DNA of 33,924 bases, from the NCBI GenBank assembly GCA_003235555.1, contig QJVY01000097.1, positions 1-33,924 of the forward strand, in the 5' to 3' direction. This stretch comes from Ignavibacteria bacterium (GTDB lineage Bacteria > Bacteroidota > Ignavibacteria > UBA10030 > SZUA-254). Below the pieces are notes generated by a model that was not told where the DNA came from, did no database searches, and was given only the letters and a program-made list of their open reading frames with translations. Of the stretch, positions 10,601 to 18,552 are shown in pieces. The position numbers were made by a program, and so were the translations under genes. Each line of letters begins with the position of its first letter. Position 1 is the stretch's first letter.

Positions 10601-10922
10601 CATAGGCGTAATGGTCGTGCACCTGCACCTCCCGCCAGCTCGAACTCACCCCCGGAACGAAATCCCGCTCGACCATTGCACCGACGTCGGTGATCTCCAC
10701 GAATGCCGTTCCGGCCTGGTTGCCGAGGATGGCGTATTCCCTTCCGCTGGATGTGTCGGTCCAGCCCCAGCACCCCGCGGTGTAGCCGCCGCCGGTCGGC
10801 GGAGTGAACTGGCCGAGCAACCGGACCGACCCGATTTCCTGGGCGGTGAGGACCGGGGAGAACGCCGCCGCAACGAGCAGGGCGACGAGCGGGTACAGGA
10901 ACAACCGGTTGCAGGAATTCAT
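7617..10922 (-). CDS. Choice-of-anchor B family secreted protein with FN3-like domains, duplicated C-terminal module and T9SS-type sorting domain
   Basis: 1101 aa; signal peptide; [49 protein letters not shown]... LVIVD-like repeats; C-terminus [43 protein letters not shown]...[10 protein letters not shown]...GGVYHALL. Confidence 0.88.
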   Translation of the reverse strand: [1101 protein letters not shown]

Positions 10923-10937
10923 CGGATGCGCTCTCCG

Positions 10938-13391
10938 CTATTTGATGAACATCATTCTTTTCTGTTCGGTGGCCCCGGACCCGTCGGTCCCCTTTATGGT
11001 GACGCGGTACAGGTAGGCGCCGCTCGGCAGACCCACGCCTCCTGCCGTCCGGCCGTCCCAGACGACGGTCCTGGACCCGGGTTCACTCTCGCCGTCGAAG
11101 AGCGTCCGGACCTCCTGGCCGAGCATGTTGAAAACCGAGAGGCGGACGAGCGACCTGACCGGGAGGTCGAAACGGATCGACGTGGACGGATTGAACGGGT
11201 TGGGGCTGTTCTGGTAGAGCGCGAATCCGGAGGGGAGCCCCCCGGGTCCCGGGTCGACGCCGGTCAACGGTCCGGACCAGACGTCGTCGACGTACCAGCC
11301 GTCAGCCGTCCCCGAAACGTTGCTCTGCATCCGGAACCTGAAGCTCACCGTATCGCCCGCGTAGGCGTCCAGGGGGATCCGTTCGGGAAACCAGTCGCCC
11401 GGGTCCGCGGACCCGTCCTGCCATTCCGCGTGCATCGCGGAGGTGTAACCCTTGAGCGCCGTCCAGAATCCCGCGGGACCGTTTTTAACGTCCACCCAAC
11501 CGAAATCCCCGGTCTGGGTGATGATGATGTGCCAGAACGAGAGCGTGTCTCCGGGGTGCACGACGATCCGGGGCGTGATAAAGTACGAAATGGAGTTGTT
11601 GTCGTAATCGCCGGCGGGACTGTCGGTGTATGATGCGCCACCGGAGTGGGAGATCGCCCGCGTGGTGTCCCACGCTCCCTCGACGAGGAGGGTGCCTGTG
11701 CCAGCCTCGAAATCCTCCGACCAGGATTCCAGAAGCCCCCCGTATCCCTGGATCTGCGCGGTGTAACCGCTCAGGTTGGGGGGCGATTCGTTGTCGCGCG
11801 CCCGGATCCGGTAATCATGGTAACCGGTCACGGAATCCGTGTACCCGGCGGGCTGGCCGGTGTCCGCGGGAGCCACCGGGACCTCGGCGACCAGGGCCCC
11901 GTCCCTGTGGATCTCGATGGCCGCGAGGTCGTCGAGGGGTGTTCCGTCCGTCTGAGTGGAGGGATTGATCCAGCTGAGGAGCACGCCCTCGGACAGGTCC
12001 GTGAGCGCGAACCCCCCGGGGATCGTGCAGGCCGCCGCGCCGCCGGCGAAGACGCTCATCGTCACCGGCGCGCTGGTGTCCCCGTTGTCGGCCGCCACCA
12101 CCGTATAAGCGTACTGGTCGTGCCGCACCAACCCCGTATCGGTAAACGTTCCCGTTCCCGCGGGGACCGAGTCAATGAAGACGCCGTTGCGAAAGACCAC
12201 GATCACGGGGTCGGTGAGCGGATCGCCCGCGACGGTGGTCGTGGGGTCCGTCCACGCGAGGAGGGCCGAGGAGGGTGTCGCGTAGTCACTGTAGGCCGTG
12301 AAGCCCGCGGGGGAGCGGGGGGCGGCCGTGTTCATGTCCACGAGGAACATCCCGTTCCCCATGTCGCCGATGATGATCTTCCCTGACGGGAAATAGGGGT
12401 AGACGGACCACGCCCCGGTGTAGGCCGCGTTTTCCTGCCCGGGGCGGGTGTCGAATCCGCCAAGTTCCACCGGGTTCAGCGGGTCCGAGATGTCCACCAC
12501 GCGGATCCCGGCGGTATAGTACGACATGACGGCGAGCGTGTCCTTCACGAAGACGTTGTGCACGATGGCCGTGGGGCTTCCCGCATACTCCGCCACCTTC
12601 GTGTCGGTGGAGAGGTCCCAGATCTTCAGCGTCTTCGGGGTGGAGTTGATTTCGTCGGTCGAGAGGACATATCTCCCGTCGGTGGTGGTCGCGAGGTTAT
12701 GCGTCCCGGAACCGGGGTAATTGATCGCGCGGATGAACGCCGGCGTCGACTTCGAGACGGCGTCGATGATCTGAATCCCGTCGCCGTAGATGCCCGCCCC
12801 GTAGATCGTGTCGTTGCGGACGAAGGAATCGTGGATGTAGGTTCCGGCGAACTCTCCCTGGAAGGCCGGGTTTTCGGGGTCGGTCAGGTCGAAGATGAGG
12901 ATCCCCCCGGGCGACCACGTGGCGCACCCGTTCAGGTACATGTATCCGTCCCTGATATGCAGCGTGTGGGCGCGGGTCGTGGACTTTCCCCCGGAGCTGA
13001 AGATGAAACTCTTCACGAACCTGGCGGAATCGGGGAGGGTCGAGAGGTCGATGATCTGCGTGCCGCCGCCGGCCTCGGTGACCACGTACGCGTAGTGTCC
13101 GTGCACCTGGATCTCCCGCCAGCTCGAGCATGGTCCCGGAATGAAGGACCTTTCGACGATGGATGCCGTCCGGGTGATCTCCACGACGGCCGTGCCGCAC
13201 TGGTTCCCGAGCAGGGCGTACTCGCGGCCGGTTGTCGTATCGGTCCAGCCCCAGCACCCGGCGGTGTAGCCGCCGCCGGACGGGGGTGTGAAGGAAGTGA
13301 TGAAACGGACCCCCCCGAACTCCTGGCCTCCCGCCGTCGACGGGATGAGGGCCGCGATCACGGTAAAAAAAATGAGAATTGACGATTTCAT
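10938..13391 (-). CDS. Choice-of-anchor B family secreted protein, tandem paralog, with T9SS-type sorting domain
   Basis: 817 aa; N-terminal ~370 aa closely resembles 7617..10922; C-terminus [43 protein letters not shown]...[14 protein letters not shown]. Confidence 0.88.
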   Translation of the reverse strand: [817 protein letters not shown]

Positions 13392-13663
13392 GTTTGCCCT
13401 TTGATGTTTCCACCCCGGTCACGCCGGGCCGTCCGCGACCCCTCTGCCCCCCGCCGGTCCGCACGCTTCCCTGTCGAAAACGGGGGTACCTGGGGATCTG
13501 CGTGAACGGGCGCGGAGAGGGTCACCCGCTGTGCCTGCGGGGTGAAATCGGGAGAGGCGAACCATGGAGCCGTCGCGTCTCCAGGTGATACTTTATGGTA
13601 CCCAAATCGGCCATAATAATCAACAACCAAACTTTTCGAATAGCAGGTCATTTTTCAGCCGCC

Positions 13664-13694
13664 TTGCTAATCTCCCACCAGTTTCTTATTCTTT
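13664..13694 (+). promoter_or_regulatory. Putative promoter for 13738..14517
   Basis: TTG (13664-13666) - N20 - TATTCTTT (13687-13694). Confidence 0.45.
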
Positions 13695-13737
13695 CTCCGG
13701 GATGTTGAAAAAACCATAACCGGGAACGGATGGATCG

Positions 13738-14517
13738 ATGAGAGATATCAGAATCGCAGTTTTGGCCGTTTTGATTGCATGCACGGGCACTTCCCCGCTA
13801 CACCAGGTGACGACAACGGTGGCCGGTGAAAAAATCCACACATCGACGGTGTCGTACCTGAGCGGGAAGGACACCGTGATGGCGTACCTCTCCGTTCCGG
13901 AGGGGGCGGGTCCATTCCCGGCCGTCATGGTGATCCATGAGTGGTGGGGACTGAACGACTGGGTCCGGACCGCAGCCGCGAGGCTGGCGGGAGAGGGGTA
14001 TGTAACGCTGGCGATCGATCTCTATCGGGGACACGTGGCGGCCTCCGCCGATGAGGCCCACGAACTGATGAGGGGTGTCCCGGAAGACAGGGCCGCCCGG
14101 GACCTCAGGGCCGGATTCGGGTACCTGAAGGGAATGAAAAATGTCAAACCCGACAAAATCGGCTCGGTGGGGTGGTGCATGGGAGGGGGGTATTCCCTCC
14201 AGGCAGCGGTATCGATCCCCGAACTCTCCGCGACCGTCGTCTGTTACGGCCGCCTGGTGACCGATTCGGCGGCGATCGCGGGTATCCGTTCGCCGCTTCT
14301 CGGAATTTTCGGCGCACAGGACCGGGGGATCCCCGAGGCAAGCGTGCGCGAATTCGAGAAGACCGGAAGGGGCCTCGGGAAGGATGTCAGCATGAACATC
14401 TACCCCGAGGCGGGCCATGCCTTCATGAACCCCGGGAACGAGGGAGGGTTCCGGGAAAAGGACGCTGAAGACGCGTGGAGGAAGATCATCACCTTCTTCA
14501 ACATGAAACTCCGGTGA
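13738..14517 (+). CDS. Dienelactone hydrolase family protein (alpha/beta hydrolase), exported
   Basis: 259 aa; FPAVMVIHEWWGLNDWVRTAAARLAGEGYVTLAIDLYRG, nucleophile Cys GSVGWCMGGGYSLQ, GIFGAQDRGIP, YPEAGHAFMNPG; N-terminal hydrophobic signal with possible lipobox (VLIAC). Confidence 0.93.
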   Translation: MRDIRIAVLAVLIACTGTSPLHQVTTTVAGEKIHTSTVSYLSGKDTVMAYLSVPEGAGPFPAVMVIHEWWGLNDWVRTAAARLAGEGYVTLAIDLYRGHVAASADEAHELMRGVPEDRAARDLRAGFGYLKGMKNVKPDKIGSVGWCMGGGYSLQAAVSIPELSATVVCYGRLVTDSAAIAGIRSPLLGIFGAQDRGIPEASVREFEKTGRGLGKDVSMNIYPEAGHAFMNPGNEGGFREKDAEDAWRKIITFFNMKLR

Positions 14518-14560
14518 CCGGCCGCCTTCGCCGGACCGATTATTCACAAACGGACTGCAT

Positions 14561-15100
14561 ATGTTCAAAAAACTCTATACACCGGTCAAAGACCTGGTCC
14601 TGAAGTACCCCGTCGTGGTTGCGGGCATCGTCATCTACGCGTATTACCTCTTCACGACCGTGGATTTCTTCGGCCAGGCGGCCGGGAAAAGAACCTTCTG
14701 GGAGTACATCGTCCAGTTCGACTCCCTGATCTTCCTCTGGATCGCGTCGGCCGCCCTCATCCAGCTCCAGATCGCGAGAAAATCGCAGAAACAGGAGGAG
14801 GAGGGGAGGCGAAACATGGAACGGCTTCTCGACCGGCAGGAGGTGTACGGCACACTGCTGAAGGACATCATGATGCTCCTCCAGGACAACGTCAACAACC
14901 CCCTCGCGATCATCTCAACGACCACGCAGGAAATCCGGAGAAAATTCAACGACGACGCTGAGATCATGAGGTGGCTGGACAGGATCGACGGCGCCATGGT
15001 CCGCATCCACCACACCATCCGCGACCTCGAAGCTTACGAGTCGAGGAAGCTCCTCGAGACGTCCACCCAGGCGCTCAGGGAGGCCCGGGAGGGTAAATAG
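14561..15100 (+). CDS. Two-TM membrane protein with a histidine-kinase DHp-like helical segment lacking His and CA domain (unknown function)
   Basis: 179 aa; two hydrophobic helices (YPVVVAGIVIYAYYLFTTV; LIFLWIASAALIQLQIA), linker, then LLKDIMMLLQDNVNNPLAIISTTTQEIRRKFNDDAEIMRWLDRIDGAMVRIHHTIRDLEAYE, similar to the HEINNPLAxI DHp motif. Confidence 0.75.
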   Translation: MFKKLYTPVKDLVLKYPVVVAGIVIYAYYLFTTVDFFGQAAGKRTFWEYIVQFDSLIFLWIASAALIQLQIARKSQKQEEEGRRNMERLLDRQEVYGTLLKDIMMLLQDNVNNPLAIISTTTQEIRRKFNDDAEIMRWLDRIDGAMVRIHHTIRDLEAYESRKLLETSTQALREAREGK

Positions 15101-15150
15101 CGTAACCGGCGGCCCCTCCCCGGTACCGCCTCCCCAACCCCCGCGATTCG

Positions 15151-15183
15151 CGGGGGCAGGGTCCCAAACCGCCCCCGTTTTTT
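15151..15183 (+). terminator. Rho-independent terminator with overlapping alternative upstream hairpin
   Basis: CGGGGGC (15151-15157) / GCCCCCG (15171-15177) followed by TTTTTT; competing hairpin CCCCCGCG ATT CGCGGGGG (15138-15156). Confidence 0.7.
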
Positions 15184-15304
15184 GTTGTCCTGCGTCACAC
15201 CGTGCGAAAGATCACGCGGTCTTTCCCTCTTTCCGTCGTATCTTACCCCCGTGCCTGCGAGAGGGATCACAGGCGCCTGTACCATTCACAAACGAGAGGG
15301 TGAG

Positions 15305-17290
15305 ATGTCTACGGTCAAAGAGGGAGACAAGAAGAACAAATTTTTGTCCAATATTACGGGGGCCATGGGACTGGGGAAACAGGACGAGCCGGGGGGGCAC
15401 GGTCCCGCGGGGAACCGGAAAGCGGCACCCGAAATCCTCTTCGAGGATGAGAATTTCCTGAAAAACCCATCGGGACGCAAGGAGTCGTCCTCCGGCCGGG
15501 CGGCAGCCGGCGACCGGCCCGGTACGAAGAAACTTCCCGCGATGCGTCTCCACGATGTCATCGTCAAGGAAGGGGTTGCCTCGAAGGAGAACGTCGAGAA
15601 GGCGTTCGAAATCCAGCGTTCGAAGCACGACAAGAGGCGGCTCATCGACATCCTGATCGATGACTTCGGGACGGACCGAGAGGCCCTCTACACGCTCGTC
15701 GCCCGCCATTACAACTTCGAGGAAGTCGACCCGACGCCGATGTTCGAGGACAAGGAACGGCTCAAGTTCATCCGGACCACGCTCGAACTCCTCCCGGCGC
15801 GGAACTACGAACTCGCCGTGAAGATGAAGATCCTCCCCGTCGAGCTGACCAGCAAGAAGGTCGAGAAACTCGTCCTCATCACGCCGGACACGACGCACCC
15901 CGAGGTCCACACCGTGGCGCGCGCGTTCGGGTACAACAAGTACGAGATCAAATACGTCGCCCTCGGCGACTACACCGAGCTCTGGCGGCAGCTCGCCTTC
16001 GACCAGGGAGCGAAACAGCTGGGGCTGGACGGCGACCCGGAAATTTCGGACGACGAGAGCGAAAAGGAAATGGAGAAGTCGCTCGAGGACGAGATCGGGC
16101 GCGGCAAGCTCAACGAGCTCGTGGAAAACCTCCTCGTCGACGGCACCCGGACGGGCGCCAGTGATATCCACGTCATCCCCAAGGGAACGCACCGCGTGGA
16201 GTTCCATTTCAGGATCGACGGGCGCCTCTCCCTGTGGAGCGCCGTCACCGACGTCCGCGCCGAGGCGGTGCTCACCGTCATCAAGGACCGTGCGAAGAAC
16301 CTCGACCGTTTCGAGAAATTCCTTTCGCAGGACGGTTTCGCGCAGCGGATGATCGACAACAAGATGATCCGGTTCCGGTTCTCGACGATGCCGATCTACG
16401 GCACCGACCTGAGGAGCAAACACGAGTCGATCGTCATCAGGATCCTGCGGGGGGCCGACGCGGCCAACGGCCTCGAGGCCCTCGGCATGCCCCAGGCGAC
16501 GCTCGATGTCTTCATGAAGGCGATCCGGAAACCGCAGGGGATGGTGGTCTTCACCGGCCCCACGGGTAGCGGTAAATCCACCTCCCAGCTCGCGGCGATT
16601 CAGACGATCATGGACCCGGGGCTGAACATGATCACCATCGAGGATCCGGTGGAGTACCTCATCGAGGGTTGCAGGCAGGTGAAGCTCAACCACAAACTGG
16701 ATTTCGAGGGGGCGCTGAGGGGCCTGCTCCGTCACGACCCGGACGTAGTCATGGTCGGTGAGATGAGGGACAAGGTCACGGCCGACCTCGCGGTCAAGCT
16801 CGCAAACACCGGGCACCTGATTTTCTCGACGCTCCATACGAACGATTCGATCGGCGCGGTGACCCGTCTCTATAATATGGGCATCGAACCCTTCCTGCTG
16901 GCATACACCATCAACATCGTCGTGGCCCAGCGCCTGATACGGAAACTCTGCGACCGCTGCAAGACCATCGACGAGAACGTCGATTCCGATCTGCTGGTCG
17001 ACTGCGGGTTCACCGAAAAGGAGATCCTCGAGACGAAGTTCTACAAACCGGTGGGGTGCGTGCACTGCATCCGCGGGTTCCGCGGGCGGACCGGCATCTA
17101 CGAGACGCTCATCGTCAACAAGGAATTGCGCCGCATCATCCTGAAAAGCCAGGATCTCATCGACGAGGACGCGATGCGCCAGCACGCCCTCCAGAACGGG
17201 ATGAAGACGCTCCGGTCGATGGCGATCGACCTGGTGAAGGCGGGTGTCACGTCGCTCGAGAACGTGGAGGGTTTAGTACTCGAAGAATAA
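15305..17290 (+). CDS. GspE/PilB family secretion/type IV pilus assembly ATPase
   Basis: Start ATG 15305 after GAGAGG; N-terminal MshEN-like repeats; Walker A GPTGSGKSTS, LRHDPDVVMVGEMRD, tetracysteine CDRC...CVHC, GFRGRTGIYE. Confidence 0.92.
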   Translation: MSTVKEGDKKNKFLSNITGAMGLGKQDEPGGHGPAGNRKAAPEILFEDENFLKNPSGRKESSSGRAAAGDRPGTKKLPAMRLHDVIVKEGVASKENVEKAFEIQRSKHDKRRLIDILIDDFGTDREALYTLVARHYNFEEVDPTPMFEDKERLKFIRTTLELLPARNYELAVKMKILPVELTSKKVEKLVLITPDTTHPEVHTVARAFGYNKYEIKYVALGDYTELWRQLAFDQGAKQLGLDGDPEISDDESEKEMEKSLEDEIGRGKLNELVENLLVDGTRTGASDIHVIPKGTHRVEFHFRIDGRLSLWSAVTDVRAEAVLTVIKDRAKNLDRFEKFLSQDGFAQRMIDNKMIRFRFSTMPIYGTDLRSKHESIVIRILRGADAANGLEALGMPQATLDVFMKAIRKPQGMVVFTGPTGSGKSTSQLAAIQTIMDPGLNMITIEDPVEYLIEGCRQVKLNHKLDFEGALRGLLRHDPDVVMVGEMRDKVTADLAVKLANTGHLIFSTLHTNDSIGAVTRLYNMGIEPFLLAYTINIVVAQRLIRKLCDRCKTIDENVDSDLLVDCGFTEKEILETKFYKPVGCVHCIRGFRGRTGIYETLIVNKELRRIILKSQDLIDEDAMRQHALQNGMKTLRSMAIDLVKAGVTSLENVEGLVLEE

Positions 17291-17351
17291 GCACGGAGAA
17301 AGCCGCCGGACGCTGCGTAGACAGGCGACCCTCCCCGGCGGCCTATTCGGG

Positions 17352-17384
17352 AAGCCCGGTGCATCCGCGCCGGGCTTTTTTTTT
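17352..17384 (+). terminator. Rho-independent terminator after the PilB-like gene
   Basis: AAGCCCGG (17352-17359) ... CCGGGCTT (17370-17377) followed by T run. Confidence 0.85.
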
Positions 17385-17457
17385 ACCGGGCCGGCCTTCC
17401 CCCGGCACTGGTGCGCGACGGGAAGTTTTCGTATTTTCCGGCGTCCGGTCGGATCCC

Positions 17458-18552
17458 ATGAAATACCTCCTCCACTCAATCATTTTGTCGGCGCTGATCG
17501 TTCCTCCCCCCGCGGTGGCCCAGGAGGAGGAACCGTACCTCTTCTACCGCGGCCGGGATTACGGTTCCGAAGCGCTCGTCAATCCGGTCAGCCTCATGAT
17601 CAACGGCGGGTTCGGCATCCTCCAGTACGGGAACCTGAAGCGCGACATCAACGGCATCCGCTTCGGGACCGGTTTCCGGAACGTCTTCGCCAATCTCTCC
17701 CATCCCGGGGGATCGGTCCGGGAGTACGGATGGGGGGAGTTTTTAGCCAATGAGATCTTCCCGACCAGTTTGAACCGAAAGAACGCCCAGTACTGGCCCA
17801 ACTACCAGAACCACCTGATCGGCGGTGGGATGAATTACGTCGAAATGAAGGAGTGGTACCGCTTCCACCGGTTCCCCTCCCCGGTGGTTTCGGCGATCGC
17901 TACCATGGCGGCCTACCACCTGCTCAACGAGGCGGTGGAAAACAACGCCTACGTCGGGACAAACGTGGACCCGCTGGCGGACCTCCTGATCTTCGACCCC
18001 CTCGGGATCGTGCTCTTCAGTATCGGCGGCGTGCCGGAATTCTTCGCCCGCACCCTCCACCTCGCGGACTGGTCGCTCCAGCCAGCCTGGAGCCCCTTCA
18101 CCGGCACCATCGAGAACCAGGGAATCAACTATTCCGTGAAATGGGGCCTGCCGTTCGCGGAGAAATTCAGTCTGTTCTATTACTGGGGGCTGACCGGGTT
18201 GATGGGGTTGTCGTACAGCCCCGACGGGTCGGGGAGCTGGTCGTTCGGTGCGGGGCTGAGGGCGAAGGAGCTCGTGGTCGCCGACGACGCGGGGGAGAGG
18301 AGGAAACTCACGACCACGCTGACGTGGAACGCAGGGATTTTTTACGACCGCGAGGAATCACTGCTCTGGTCGCTGATCGTGTCGGGGGTGTCGGACTACA
18401 AGGTGCACCTCAACGTGTATCCCGGCGCGTTCGACATCGGTGGTTTCCGCCCCGGCGTCTTCTGGGCGTTGAGCGACAACGGCGTCATGATCTCCGGGAT
18501 CAGCGTGGCCTTCTCGCCTGTGGGGCTCTCCGACCGGATCACTCCCCGCTGA
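17458..18552 (+). CDS. Secreted/outer-membrane protein of unknown function (resembles DUF3943-type proteins)
   Basis: 364 aa from ATG 17458; signal peptide MKYLLHSIILSALIVPPPAVAQ; EALVNPVSLMINGGFGILQYG..., alternating hydrophobic beta-rich C-terminus. Family assignment is tentative. Confidence 0.65.
   Translation: MKYLLHSIILSALIVPPPAVAQEEEPYLFYRGRDYGSEALVNPVSLMINGGFGILQYGNLKRDINGIRFGTGFRNVFANLSHPGGSVREYGWGEFLANEIFPTSLNRKNAQYWPNYQNHLIGGGMNYVEMKEWYRFHRFPSPVVSAIATMAAYHLLNEAVENNAYVGTNVDPLADLLIFDPLGIVLFSIGGVPEFFARTLHLADWSLQPAWSPFTGTIENQGINYSVKWGLPFAEKFSLFYYWGLTGLMGLSYSPDGSGSWSFGAGLRAKELVVADDAGERRKLTTTLTWNAGIFYDREESLLWSLIVSGVSDYKVHLNVYPGAFDIGGFRPGVFWALSDNGVMISGISVAFSPVGLSDRITPR

Noticed and set aside
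10074-11633. 519-aa plus-strand ORF crossing both choice-of-anchor-B genes
   Set aside because: Antisense shadow spanning two well-supported genes on minus strand.
15212-17185. 657-aa minus-strand ORF antisense to the PilB-like ATPase
   Set aside because: Shadow ORF (V/D/L/R/E-rich, no domain pattern) opposite a well-supported ATPase gene.
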